In this document: positions 24,423 to 33,750 of the stretch, one piece after another
Numbering within the stretch: position 1 is the first letter of the stretch
Layout of the letters: every line of letters begins with the position of its first letter
Assembly (NCBI GenBank): GCA_942492835.1
Contig: OW818645.1
Coordinates: forward strand, 1,426,001-1,490,000
From: GWB2-37-7 sp942492835
GTDB taxonomy: Bacteria > Bacillota > Clostridia > Lutisporales > Lutisporaceae
Reading direction: 5' to 3'
DNA: 64,000 nucleotides
Made by a program: the position numbers and the translations under genes
Notes under the pieces: generated by a model
Databases searched by the model: none
What the model saw: only the letters and a program-made list of their open reading frames with translations
What the model was told of the DNA's origin: nothing

Positions 24423-26846
24423 CTAATACCCCTTCCATGCCTCTATGTTTATCCTGTGTCTGCCATCCGGTGTCTTAAGCTTGGAAGGAACAAAAATTCG
24501 GGTCAAAAACCAATATCTTATAGAGACCTGAGCATTGATTTTTATATAGGTATTGTAACCACTTAGCTTAAACTCAGGATTACTCTTCTGCATATTAACC
24601 TGTACCAAATCCTCAATTCTGTTCATTTTTACTTCTTTGTCTTGTACAAGTAACAGCAATCTAAGGTAATCATGATAATCAAAATCCATCAAGCTTTCCT
24701 GCTCTTGTACATCATTTTTAACATTATACCCACCTGATATTAAGTCTGTCTTCCATGTCTGTGCAGTTTTTATAAAAGGAACTCTTTTCCCCTTATATAA
24801 ATCTCCTATATCTACAATTGCTTCTCCCATACCCCAAGCACACATAATCATGTTTTGCACTACCGGAATACCAAAGCCTGTAAATCCAGCAATTGATGTC
24901 GCAATTTCTAAAGCCTGCAATCTTTTATTGGAATCAGAATAAACATACAGAGTATTCATGCCAAATCTAATAAGAAGGATTTCTCCCTTTATTATTACAT
25001 GATTTTGGGATTCACTAGAATCTCCAGCCAAAATATATTCAACCTCTCCCTTGTTGAACATGGTATCTTTTATCTTGTTATCTGAGCTTGCATCCTTTAT
25101 CTCTACTTCATCCTTAAAGGTAGCTAGTATATACTCATTTATATATATCTCATCTCTCATATTCTTTGCATACTTTTCAAGTTTTGAAGCTAAGTCAGTA
25201 ATAAATCCGAATGTGTCTTCTGAGAAGCTGCTATCTTCTTCAAAATTCACATTAAAATCTTCTATCACAGAAGCCTCACTTGCTCCCGTTTGATCTGTAT
25301 TCAAAAGTTCCTCACTAAAAATTTTATTTGGATAAGTCCCATTTATTCTATATGAAGGCAACAATTTTGGCTCTTCTATTTTCTTCGCTTTCTTTTCCAC
25401 ATCTGATACTTCATTTCTTATTTTCTTCGCACTATCTACAATAGATTTTCTTGGATCCTTATCCTTTGTTTTATTACTTTTTTGGGTTACATCACTTATT
25501 ACTTTAAAGCTTTTAGCAGACTTAGCAATTTCTAGCACATCAGCTGCTGATAAAACTTTACTTACTACTGTCTTATATTCTTTCATACCAGATATATCCA
25601 AAACTACGCCAGTATCAAGAAGTGCAGACTCCATGTTGTTTTTAGCCATTGACCTTAGATTACCAGATTGTGCTGCTGTAATACTTGATATTTTAGGAAG
25701 CTTATCATTTATGCTGTTTAATATATTTGTATTATTCTCAAGTTTTTTTAGTATACTGTTAGAATCACTGCTATCTAGGAGTTTCTCCCATTTAGTTATA
25801 TCTTGTCTTAGTGCCTCGATTACCTTAGAATTATTACCTTGATCATCCTTCTTCATATCCTTTAAATTGTCTTTTAGAGCTTTTATATCATTTCTCGCAG
25901 ATTCTATCGAAGCTTGCATATCTTTTATCTCGCTTATTGCATTTTTCGCTGCTGTAAGACAGTCCGATATATGTTCATCCAACTGATCATATGTAACCTT
26001 TGCATTCCTTTTTGAATTATCGTAAAGTTCTGTGGTATATTGCTTGAGCTCCTCAGCCCTTTTCTTTTCTTCGTTATCTTCTTCATCCTCTGATATTTCT
26101 AGATGAACAGATCTGTACACATTATATACAGATTTTTGCACATCAAATTCTATATATGCTTTAACAAGACTATTAGAGTCTTGCTTATTGTCTAAATAAT
26201 TTTTATCAAACTTATTTAGTATATCTATTTGTTTTTGAAGTCTTATTAACGCTTTTTCTACCTTTGCCAACTTCTTTTCTATTGCAGTTTTTTGCCTATA
26301 ATTATTTGTAACCTCTGCAGTACTGCTCACATAATCAATTTTATTCATGAAATTATCAGCAAATTGGACAGGGGCACGGTATTTCATATACTCAGTTATT
26401 TGCTGCCTAGTTATTTCATTTTCTGTAAGATTATATATAGGTATTACTTCTATGCTCTCAATTTTATAGTCATAAATATCAGTAAAATGGACATTCTTAT
26501 ACTCATCGTTAATAACTATGCTCTTTACAAAATCATAGACTTGTTCATCTCCACTTTTTTCTTCAGACTCTATCGAAAGATTTTTTCTCAGATAGCTTTT
26601 AACAACTCCTTCAATTTGAGAGCTATCATTGTTATGTAATGCAAATAGTCCATAGTCCTCCTTAAGCTTAGTATGATAGCCTGCTAAGGCTGATTCAGCC
26701 GCTGTATTGACCGCTCTTCTTACTTGAACCTCAGATGCTTTGATTCGGACTATATCCATAAGAACGCCGCTTAGCAGTATTACAGAAGATAATATAATGC
26801 TTAAATATACCGTTATAGCACCGCTCTTGCTGTTTCTATCAATCAA
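24423..26846 (-). CDS. Large prepilin-like surface protein (DUF5702-like)
   Basis: The 807-residue protein has a TadG/TadE-like N-terminal anchor (SGAITVYLSIILSSVILLSG) and then a long extracytoplasmic region with predicted coiled coil (about 185-330 and 440-500) and a conserved-looking C-terminal half. I recall DUF5702 as the name for such proteins in Firmicute Tad loci. It may act as a tip or adhesive minor pilin; this is inference. The start is TTG at 26846 with GGAG upstream, overlapping the tadE stop by 8 nt. Confidence 0.75.
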   Translation of the reverse strand: MIDRNSKSGAITVYLSIILSSVILLSGVLMDIVRIKASEVQVRRAVNTAAESALAGYHTKLKEDYGLFALHNNDSSQIEGVVKSYLRKNLSIESEEKSGDEQVYDFVKSIVINDEYKNVHFTDIYDYKIESIEVIPIYNLTENEITRQQITEYMKYRAPVQFADNFMNKIDYVSSTAEVTNNYRQKTAIEKKLAKVEKALIRLQKQIDILNKFDKNYLDNKQDSNSLVKAYIEFDVQKSVYNVYRSVHLEISEDEEDNEEKKRAEELKQYTTELYDNSKRNAKVTYDQLDEHISDCLTAAKNAISEIKDMQASIESARNDIKALKDNLKDMKKDDQGNNSKVIEALRQDITKWEKLLDSSDSNSILKKLENNTNILNSINDKLPKISSITAAQSGNLRSMAKNNMESALLDTGVVLDISGMKEYKTVVSKVLSAADVLEIAKSAKSFKVISDVTQKSNKTKDKDPRKSIVDSAKKIRNEVSDVEKKAKKIEEPKLLPSYRINGTYPNKIFSEELLNTDQTGASEASVIEDFNVNFEEDSSFSEDTFGFITDLASKLEKYAKNMRDEIYINEYILATFKDEVEIKDASSDNKIKDTMFNKGEVEYILAGDSSESQNHVIIKGEILLIRFGMNTLYVYSDSNKRLQALEIATSIAGFTGFGIPVVQNMIMCAWGMGEAIVDIGDLYKGKRVPFIKTAQTWKTDLISGGYNVKNDVQEQESLMDFDYHDYLRLLLLVQDKEVKMNRIEDLVQVNMQKSNPEFKLSGYNTYIKINAQVSIRYWFLTRIFVPSKLKTPDGRHRINIEAWKGY

Positions 26847-27492
26847 TTGTCTTTTCTCCTTTGTTGAGACTATTTATATATTTAACAATTTTATTTACTA
26901 TCTCATTCCACTTGTTTTCAAATTCACTTATCAAAGGTACTTTAGAAGCAGTTTCTAATATAAAATCCGAATTTCTAATAAATTCAACAGGGTCATCAAT
27001 TACTGATTGTGACTGTACATTTAACTGCGTACTACTGCCAAGACCCCAAGCTCTTGTTAATCCTCCTAGAGGATTAGTATAGGCTGCAGAGAGCTTTACG
27101 ATAACCTTTTGTGATATTACTGTGTTTTGATACTGTATATCAACACTTACATCTTCACTTTTAAGAATGCTAGCCCTTTTTAACATATTTATCCCACACT
27201 CCTGAAGCTCACCTTGATCCACAGAACTTCTGAAATCCCAACGTCTATAGAGCCCAAGCTTTGCAATATCAGATTTTGTGGTCTTACCAGTCTCAAGAGA
27301 AATATACGGTTTTTGCCATACTGCTGCTGCTCGCTCTGATATATTGTTTGCAACTATGTGCATTATGCAGCTCTGAAATATAATGAGCACAATATGTAAA
27401 ACTACCATTACTGCTATAATTACTATAGGCACTATTACCGCAGCTTCTACAGTTATGCTCCCTTTGCGATGATTGACTCTTCCTTTTTCCAT
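26839..27492 (-). CDS. TadE-like minor pilin
   Basis: After a short basic leader (MEKGRVNHRKG) comes SITVEAAVIVP and a hydrophobic helix, the TadE-like motif processed by A24 peptidases. About 180 extracytoplasmic residues follow. The ATG at 27492 is preceded by GGGAGG; a longer reading frame starts at 27567 inside the flp gene and has no site. It lies between the flp pilin and the 807-residue protein. Confidence 0.8.
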   Translation of the reverse strand: MEKGRVNHRKGSITVEAAVIVPIVIIAVMVVLHIVLIIFQSCIMHIVANNISERAAAVWQKPYISLETGKTTKSDIAKLGLYRRWDFRSSVDQGELQECGINMLKRASILKSEDVSVDIQYQNTVISQKVIVKLSAAYTNPLGGLTRAWGLGSSTQLNVQSQSVIDDPVEFIRNSDFILETASKVPLISEFENKWNEIVNKIVKYINSLNKGEKTID

Positions 27493-27508
27493 GATACCTC
27501 CCATGGAG

Positions 27509-27534
27509 GAAGCATATATTTGTATATATGCTTC
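27509..27534 (-). other. Hairpin immediately downstream of the flp pilin gene
   Basis: An inverted repeat (GAAGCATATA/TATATGCTTC arms, short loop) begins 5 nt after the flp stop codon. On the minus strand no U tract follows, so it is more likely a 3'-stabilising or partial-attenuation stem that gives more pilin than downstream products. On the plus strand it is followed by TTTTTT. Confidence 0.5.
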
Positions 27535-27538
27535 TTTT

Positions 27539-27742
27539 TTATTTGGCAATTGGTGCCTGACCCTCAATACTAGATGGATCTACATCAACATCCAAAAAGC
27601 TATTTAATATCTTCTTCACAAAACTTATTATGGAGGTCTTAAACAAAAGTGCAAGACCAACAAGTATAGCGATAAGTACGACAATCTCTACTGTACTCAT
27701 TCCATCTTCATCTTTAATAAAATTTCTTAATATTTTAAGCAT
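27539..27742 (-). CDS. flp: Flp-type (type IVb) major pilin
   Basis: The 67-residue protein has a hydrophilic leader ending in EDG, followed by MSTVEIVVLIAILVGLALLF, with the conserved glutamate at +5 of the mature protein, exactly as in Flp/class IVb pilins. The mature pilin would be about 52 residues. It lies just after tadC, with a GGAGGTGAG site. The two A24 peptidases in the operon are the likely processing enzymes and TadA/B/C the assembly machine. Confidence 0.92.
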   Translation of the reverse strand: MLKILRNFIKDEDGMSTVEIVVLIAILVGLALLFKTSIISFVKKILNSFLDVDVDPSSIEGQAPIAK

Positions 27743-27768
27743 TATCTCACCTCCTTAAATTCAATTTA

Positions 27769-28632
27769 TTATAAGCTGCTTAATTGTAAAACCGCAGGAA
27801 GAATTACTATAATTAATATCCCTATAAACATAATCATTATAGGAATTATTAACTTTTCTGATGCTTCATCTCCCAGCTGCTTTGCCCTGTCCTTGCGTAA
27901 CTGCCAACATTCATCCGCTTGAAGCTTGAGTAGTGGAATTAAATCATCTGTACCCTTTTTTAAATTTTGTATAATAAGCATAATAAATTTAGTTATTTCC
28001 TTTACTCTACATCTTTTGGCAAAATCCTCATAAGCTTCGATTTCAGGTTTTCCTGCCTGTATCTGCTGGTATGTAATTTTCAGTTCTTTATATAAGGGTG
28101 TATCCTTTTTTGTATCAGTGCATATCTTTTCCCACGCTCTGCTTAAAGTCATTCCTGCATTTACAAGTAATATAAGTTTACTCACTATATCTGGAAAGTC
28201 TGCTCTTATCATGGCATATTTTTTATTTTGTTTGCTCACTAATTCTTTATCATAAAGGTAAAACACCAGAAATGGTGACGCTAATGTAAAAATAACATAT
28301 GTAAGCTCTACCTTCTCTGCAATTGCTCCAAAGAAGGTCAATACAGTCAAAATTAATAGCATGGCTGCCAGCTTACCACTATAATAAAGCTTAGTATGCA
28401 TGCTCGAACTCTTAATTCCATATACGCTTGATATAATCTTTATGATTTTTCTGTCGTATTTGTTAATGTACCTATATTTGACTGCATCAAGCACCAGCAT
28501 TGAAAGTGGCATTAAAAACAGCAAGCTGTATTCCTTACACTCAGGCGCCTTTAATTGCTCACTATATCTGCCTCTTGATAGAATATAAAGTGTGAGTAGC
28601 AAAGCCACTTCAACAACTAATAAAACTCTCAT
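27769..28632 (-). CDS. tadC: TadC-like type II secretion F-domain platform protein
   Basis: This 287-residue inner-membrane protein has the T2SSF (GspF) domain (about residues 140-285) with the motif LVNAGMTLSRAWEKI and a final pair of hydrophobic helices. It forms the assembly platform with TadB. It starts 2 nt after tadB ends, with a GAGGTG site, and precedes flp. Confidence 0.88.
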   Translation of the reverse strand: MRVLLVVEVALLLTLYILSRGRYSEQLKAPECKEYSLLFLMPLSMLVLDAVKYRYINKYDRKIIKIISSVYGIKSSSMHTKLYYSGKLAAMLLILTVLTFFGAIAEKVELTYVIFTLASPFLVFYLYDKELVSKQNKKYAMIRADFPDIVSKLILLVNAGMTLSRAWEKICTDTKKDTPLYKELKITYQQIQAGKPEIEAYEDFAKRCRVKEITKFIMLIIQNLKKGTDDLIPLLKLQADECWQLRKDRAKQLGDEASEKLIIPIMIMFIGILIIVILPAVLQLSSL

Positions 28633-28634
28633 AA

Positions 28635-29516
28635 TTACACCTCGATGTTCGTTATCTTTTCTGATATAAGATATGAAATTATAAACAAGCCCATGCTAAA
28701 CGTCATCACAATCCTGCCTATCACTTCCGTAAACACTGGTAACATAAAATCCATAGCAGACGTTGATAGCATTATAATTATGGCTATTGGCATTACTGTC
28801 AGTATCTTTTGCTCAAGCTTTTTCTGAGATATTATACTTTGTATTTCACTATTTACTTCAATTTTGTCTGAAATTATGTCTGTACTACTTTTTATGGCGC
28901 TTATAAGATTGCCTCCTGTACGCTTACATATATCCAATATTTCTGCAAAGCTTTCTATCTCCTCAATATGAGATCTTTCTGCAAACTCTAAAAAGGCACT
29001 TTCAACAGTTTCATTTGCTTCCAGCCTTCTTACGATCATACTAAGCTCTATTATTATGTATGAGTCAGGCTCATACTGTATTAGTAAATCTGATATTGAA
29101 CCCTTAAGAGCAGATTCAAAGGATCTTCCTGCATGTAATGAGGATGAGAGAGACTGTAGTGCATCCTTAAATTGAAGCTTAAGCTCAGTCTTTCTTTTGT
29201 TTATAATTTGCCGTCTTCTTATTTTGGGATAATATAAGGACACTGGTGTCAATAGAAGCGCCATGACAAAGTTTCTATAAAATACAAAGCCTATTGCTAT
29301 TAAAGCTAAAGATGCGCCCAATATATACAAAGAACGTTCTAAAGGCTTTATAACATAGACATTATAATCTACAATTTCAAATTCATTATCCCTTAACTTG
29401 GTTATCTTTTCCCTATCATAAACAAAGGTCAAAAGCTTGTCCTTATAGTAGATAAGCAAAATTCCAATCGCTGCAGCTAATATAACTACAATCAACAGTA
29501 TACTAAGTATGTCCAT
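28635..29516 (-). CDS. tadB: TadB-like type II secretion F-domain platform protein
   Basis: The 293-residue membrane protein has an N-terminal helix, two central helices and a T2SSF domain with LQSLSSSLHAGRSFESAL. TadB and TadC are the paired platform proteins of Tad pili, working with the TadA ATPase. It lies 13 nt after tadA, with a GAGGTGAT site. Confidence 0.88.
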   Translation of the reverse strand: MDILSILLIVVILAAAIGILLIYYKDKLLTFVYDREKITKLRDNEFEIVDYNVYVIKPLERSLYILGASLALIAIGFVFYRNFVMALLLTPVSLYYPKIRRRQIINKRKTELKLQFKDALQSLSSSLHAGRSFESALKGSISDLLIQYEPDSYIIIELSMIVRRLEANETVESAFLEFAERSHIEEIESFAEILDICKRTGGNLISAIKSSTDIISDKIEVNSEIQSIISQKKLEQKILTVMPIAIIIMLSTSAMDFMLPVFTEVIGRIVMTFSMGLFIISYLISEKITNIEV

Positions 29517-29529
29517 TTATGTTATCACC

Positions 29530-30768
29530 TCAAGTATTTAATTTATAACCAGACATAGACAATTTTTGAGTGTTTATAAGTTTATTAGCTGTTGGGCATA
29601 GATTACCTGATACCCTATCATTGATGCTGTTGTCAGATTCCTTAAATATATACAGCGGGTTTAGAATTATTTGTCCATCCTTGTAGCCAACAATCTCTGA
29701 TATTTCCAACACTCTTCTAGATTTATCTCTTATTCTTGATAGATGTATAATTATGTCTAAAGCTGAAGCTATCTGTTGTCGTATTGCTTCCAGTGGTAAA
29801 ACCGCTCCACTTAACACCATGGTTTCCAACCTGCTGAGCATATCCATACATGAGTTTGCATGACCTGTTGAGATTGAACCATCATGACCAGTATTCATAG
29901 CCTGAAGCATGTCTAATGCTTCTGCTCCTCTTACTTCTCCAACAATTATTCTATCAGGTCTCATTCTTAGAGAAGCTCTTATAAGATCACGTATTGTAAT
30001 CTCGCCTTTGCCTTCTGTGTTTACATTTCTAGTTTCCAACTTTACTATGTTATCTATATTATTTATTTGTAGCTCTGCAGAATCTTCAATTGTAATAACA
30101 CGTTCATCATTTGGAATATATTGTGCCAATGCATTTAGCAGTGTAGTTTTTCCCGAACCTGTGCCACCACATATAAAAATGTTATATTTTGCTTTAACCA
30201 AAAGATTCAAGAACTCTGCGGCCTCATCATTTATAGATTCCCATTCAACAAGTTTTTTTATAGTAATAGGCTCCTCACTAAACTTTCTTATAGTGAGAAT
30301 AGGTCCGTTTAAGGCAGTGGGCGGAAGTACTACACTTACTCTAGATCCGTCAGCAAGACGTGCATCTACTATAGGTGATGCTTCGTTAACTGTTCTATTT
30401 ACCTTTCCTACTATAGACTGAATAACATCCTCCAGTCTTTCCTTACTTTCAAAGGAGGTTTCAACTTTAAAAGTTCTACCATCCTTTTCTATAAATATAT
30501 CTTTAGGTCCATTTATCATAATTTCAGTTATACTGGAATCATCTAGTAAGGGCTGAAGCGCATCAAGCCTTCTTATAGAATTAAAAACCCTATCAATGAT
30601 TTCTTTTTTCTCAGTTATACTTATATAGCTTTGGGAGGAACGATCAAAAACTAAATCTGTAATAAATCCCAATATATCTTCATCGTTTAAGTCTTTGTTG
30701 AAGTCCAAATTTTCTCTTACTAAGTTTTTTATATATTCTACTTCAGATACTAGGTCAGCATTGTTCAT
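29530..30768 (-). CDS. tadA: TadA/CpaF-family pilus assembly ATPase
   Basis: The 412-residue protein is a GspE/VirB11-type ATPase. It has Walker A GGTGSGKTTLLNA near residue 205, the Asp/His box region RPDRIIVGEVRGAEALDML and the HDGSISTGHAN histidine box. It powers extension, and probably retraction, of Tad pili. Its ATG overlaps the tadZ stop (ATGA). Confidence 0.95.
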   Translation of the reverse strand: MNNADLVSEVEYIKNLVRENLDFNKDLNDEDILGFITDLVFDRSSQSYISITEKKEIIDRVFNSIRRLDALQPLLDDSSITEIMINGPKDIFIEKDGRTFKVETSFESKERLEDVIQSIVGKVNRTVNEASPIVDARLADGSRVSVVLPPTALNGPILTIRKFSEEPITIKKLVEWESINDEAAEFLNLLVKAKYNIFICGGTGSGKTTLLNALAQYIPNDERVITIEDSAELQINNIDNIVKLETRNVNTEGKGEITIRDLIRASLRMRPDRIIVGEVRGAEALDMLQAMNTGHDGSISTGHANSCMDMLSRLETMVLSGAVLPLEAIRQQIASALDIIIHLSRIRDKSRRVLEISEIVGYKDGQIILNPLYIFKESDNSINDRVSGNLCPTANKLINTQKLSMSGYKLNT

Positions 30769-31883
30769 ACTTCTATCCTCTTATCTGTAAGGAAACTTTC
30801 TATAATATCATAAAGCTGTTTAAAATGAGTTAGCTCCGGATAATACCTATTTTCTGAAAAAGTACTTTCTTTCATATAGGGAATATCGGCTATGTTTGCA
30901 TTACTAATAGCATCCCCTTTGTTTTCACTGTACTGGCTTGTAGCTTTGTTGATAACTGTGATTATTTTATCATTTAGGTTGACATCTAACAGATTATTAA
31001 GCAGCTCTAATTGCTTATCAAAGCTTTCATATTTTTCTCTGCTAACAATATCACTACCGACAACACACAAAATTACATCACAGTACTTTAACAAACTCAA
31101 AGTCTTTTCACAAACAGAGCTGTCTGTATCAAATATAACAGCATCATATCCACTCTGGATTTTCAAAAACTCCTGTAAGCCTGCAACATCCTCCATACCA
31201 ATATCCTTATACTCAAGAGCATTGTTGTCCCTAGGAATATAATGTATATTTGTATTTGCATCTTGTTCTTTTAATGCATCAAGCTTTACTTGCAGATTAT
31301 TTGCTTTGTTTTTAATTAAATACATTAGATATGATAATCCACGATTTTTTGATTCAGCTTCAGATTTAAATATAGGTAAAGCTGCATAAGACTCCATAGA
31401 TATAAGAAGTGTCTTCTTCCCTTGTATTGCGTATTGACGCGAAATATTATAAGCTATAGTTGACTTGCCAGAGCCTCCTGTTGGTGAATATACCGTGATT
31501 AGTTTTGCTTCCGTAGATTTTGTATGTATATTAAATTGCTTACTTTCCAAGGAATCATAGTTCTGCAATATAGATTTGGCAAGCTTGTCTCCCAACTGAA
31601 ATTTATATAAAGTTAATATGCCTTTTAATTCGCTTTCTTGACTATCCTCTGTTAATATCAGTGTGGTTTTCACTTTATATTTTTTTAGAGAATCATTATA
31701 AAGTTGCTTATCTATAAGCATAATATCAGTATTAAGCTTACTAACTAAATATTCCTCTAAGGACTTTATACCTGTGAAGCAGCTAATCTCAAACGCCTGC
31801 CCATATTCATTTTCTAAATACTCAGAAAGAGCCTTTGTATAGATTTGATTTTCATCAACAATAACAACACTAATAGTACTCAT
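30765..31883 (-). CDS. tadZ: TadZ/CpaE-like MinD-family ATPase
   Basis: An N-terminal receiver-like domain (VVIVDEN and LID near residues 8 and 58) is followed by a MinD/ParA-type ATPase with the P-loop SPTGGSGKST at about 132-141 and the FDTDSS switch. TadZ proteins localise the Tad machine to a cell site. A GGGGGGAAG site precedes the ATG. It is the second gene of the Tad operon. Confidence 0.9.
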   Translation of the reverse strand: MSTISVVIVDENQIYTKALSEYLENEYGQAFEISCFTGIKSLEEYLVSKLNTDIMLIDKQLYNDSLKKYKVKTTLILTEDSQESELKGILTLYKFQLGDKLAKSILQNYDSLESKQFNIHTKSTEAKLITVYSPTGGSGKSTIAYNISRQYAIQGKKTLLISMESYAALPIFKSEAESKNRGLSYLMYLIKNKANNLQVKLDALKEQDANTNIHYIPRDNNALEYKDIGMEDVAGLQEFLKIQSGYDAVIFDTDSSVCEKTLSLLKYCDVILCVVGSDIVSREKYESFDKQLELLNNLLDVNLNDKIITVINKATSQYSENKGDAISNANIADIPYMKESTFSENRYYPELTHFKQLYDIIESFLTDKRIEV

Positions 31884-31910
31884 AACTTCCCCCCGATTCT
31901 TGATTTCAAA

Positions 31911-32426
31911 CTATGTCAAAAGAACTATCATAGTACTTAATGCTATAGGAATCGTAAAATGCATTTTAGTCCCATCTTGCTGTGCTATAAATTCAGTATA
32001 TGGTAGAACCTTCATACACAGTAAACAGGACTTTATATATGTAAAAAAATATTTAAATCTCAAAAAAGCATTCTTTCGAATCAGCATAATAAAAACAGCT
32101 ATAATTGCACCTACAAAAAAGCTGTATGCTATGTTTATTAATATTAATTTATACCCTATAAAGACCCCAATAGCACAAAAAAGCTTTATATCTCCTGCTC
32201 CAAGCATATTAAGTGCATAGAGTGGTAGTAGTATTAGAAATGGTACTACTAACCCTAATATCGTTGTATAGAAGCTCTGAAGACCACAAAAACTAATGTT
32301 ATATACAATTCCTATAATCGCAAATGTAAGAGTTATTTCATTTCTAACCTTATAATTTCGCAAATCATTGATTACAGCTAATGTAATAAGAGTTATTACC
32401 AATATCATTCTAACCCACAGATCCAA
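31911..32426 (-). CDS. tadV: Prepilin peptidase, A24 family (TadV/CpaA)
   Basis: The 171-residue membrane protein carries the aspartate motifs VINDLRNYKVRN and GAGDIKLF of A24 peptidases. A longer frame extends to 32528, but the TTG at 32426 has a GGGAG site 9 nt upstream and a promoter-like TATAAT at 32479-32484 lies within the upstream extension, so the shorter form is preferred. It is the first gene of the Tad operon. Confidence 0.88.
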   Translation of the reverse strand: MDLWVRMILVITLITLAVINDLRNYKVRNEITLTFAIIGIVYNISFCGLQSFYTTILGLVVPFLILLPLYALNMLGAGDIKLFCAIGVFIGYKLILINIAYSFFVGAIIAVFIMLIRKNAFLRFKYFFTYIKSCLLCMKVLPYTEFIAQQDGTKMHFTIPIALSTMIVLLT

Positions 32427-32551
32427 GTATATACACTCCCGTTGTCGAATTATGTAATTTAATGTGACATTAATGGACATTATATCACTATTTGATAGGA
32501 AATGAAATATATTTTCTTTAACTTTCAATTTTTTTCTTTTATTTTCAGATT

Positions 32552-32590
32552 CAAAAAATAGAAGAAGAGTCGTAATATAACGACTCTTCT
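32552..32590 (-). terminator. Terminator after rplL
   Basis: On the minus strand a perfect 10-bp stem (AGAAGAGTCG, positions 32581-32590, pairing with 32563-32572) is followed by TCTATTTTTTG. This is a strong intrinsic terminator that ends the rplJL unit and isolates the downstream Tad locus, which therefore needs its own promoter. Confidence 0.85.
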
Positions 32591-32603
32591 AAAATAACTT
32601 TGA

Positions 32604-32975
32604 TTACTTTATTTCTATTGATGCGCCAACTTCTGTTAGCTTTGCCTTTATGTCTTCTGCATCTTGCTTTGAAACTGCTTCTTTTATTGGCTTTGGAGCA
32701 TTATCTACTAATTCCTTTGCTTCCTTTAAGCCAAGACTAGTTATTTCTCTAACAACCTTTATAACCTTTATCTTTTCTGCACCGGCTGCTGTAAGAATTA
32801 CGTCAAACTCAGTCTTTTCTTCAGCTGTAGCTGCTGCTGCTGGACCTGCTACTGCTGTTGGAGCTGCTGCTGTTACACCAAATTCTTCTTCGATTGCCTT
32901 TACTAACTCTGATAATTCAAGAACAGTCAAACCTTTTATTTCTTCAATAAACTTTATAGTTTTTTCACTTGCCAT
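32604..32975 (-). CDS. rplL: 50S ribosomal protein L7/L12
   Basis: L7/L12 is the multicopy stalk protein that recruits translation factors. The N-terminal dimerisation helix, an Ala/Thr/Pro-rich hinge (about residues 36-52) and the C-terminal domain with EKIKVIKVVREITSLGLKEA are all present. The length of 123 is normal, with a TAGGAGG site. Normally rpoB follows; here the Tad locus intervenes. Confidence 0.98.
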   Translation of the reverse strand: MASEKTIKFIEEIKGLTVLELSELVKAIEEEFGVTAAAPTAVAGPAAAATAEEKTEFDVILTAAGAEKIKVIKVVREITSLGLKEAKELVDNAPKPIKEAVSKQDAEDIKAKLTEVGASIEIK

Positions 32976-32994
32976 TTTATTTACCTCCTATTAA

Positions 32995-33498
32995 TTAAGC
33001 TTGCGCTTCCTTTTTTTCTCTAATTTGATCCAATGAGTATGCAAGGTTTCTGATAGTACCTTGTAATGCACCAACTAACATTGAAAGCAATATTTCCTTT
33101 GATGGTAAATCACCAAGAGCTTTCATTTGATCAGCATTCATAACCTTACCTTCTACCACACCAGCCTTAACTGATATAGTAGTCTTTGGGTGTTCCTTTA
33201 CGAATTGGTTTAGCACCTTTGCAGGAGCTACAACATCGCCATATCCAAAAGCTATAGCAACAGGTCCTTGCAACTGATCATGAATTGCCTCTAGACCAAT
33301 TTCACCAGTTGCTCTCTTAACTAATGTATTTTTATATACCTTGTAATCAACGCCAACATCTCTGAATTTTTTTCTTAATTCAGTTACATCCTCAACGTTT
33401 ATACCTTTGTAATCAACTAATACAAATGAACTTGCTTTTTCAAGCTTTTCCTTTGCTTCATTAACAACAACACTTTTAACATCATGATTTTTTGCCAT
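32995..33498 (-). CDS. rplJ: 50S ribosomal protein L10
   Basis: L10 anchors L7/L12 dimers to the ribosome and represses its own mRNA through the leader. The 167-residue protein shows FVLVDYKGINVEDVTELRKKF and the C-terminal helices that hold L7/L12. A 20-nt gap to rplL and a GAGGAGGTG site support co-translation. The L10 leader lies at 33570-33695. Confidence 0.98.
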   Translation of the reverse strand: MAKNHDVKSVVVNEAKEKLEKASSFVLVDYKGINVEDVTELRKKFRDVGVDYKVYKNTLVKRATGEIGLEAIHDQLQGPVAIAFGYGDVVAPAKVLNQFVKEHPKTTISVKAGVVEGKVMNADQMKALGDLPSKEILLSMLVGALQGTIRNLAYSLDQIREKKEAQA

Positions 33499-33569
33499 TC
33501 TTACACCTCCTCATTATGAAACCTTTAGTTTCATCATCTACAAGAAATTTCTCTTTATCTTCTTTTCCT

Positions 33570-33695
33570 TCAAGGTCTTTTAGCTATAAAAGACCTCTCC
33601 GTAGACATAGAGAGGCCGTGTTTTATTTATTAGATAAAACCTCGGTAGGGGTTTTACATGCTTTATTGCAATACCTACTGTCTACGGTAAATATT
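33570..33695 (-). ncRNA. Ribosomal protein L10 leader
   Basis: The rplA-rplJ gap holds a structured RNA of the L10-leader type. A closing stem pairs CCGTAGACA (33599-33607) with TGTCTACGG (33680-33688), enclosing the conserved CCTACCGAGG segment, and a second hairpin (33572-33595, AGGTCTTTT/AAAAGACCT arms) follows. L10-L12 binding is expected to lower rplJL expression. Confidence 0.85.
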
Positions 33696-33750
33696 CTATT
33701 TTTACTATGCTAGTTTAACAGCTGCAAGTGCAAATGTCAATATAGCAATA

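Noticed and set aside
31900..32220. Plus-strand frame opposite the first prepilin peptidase
   Set aside because: It is antisense to a gene with clear A24 catalytic motifs and lacks a start signal.
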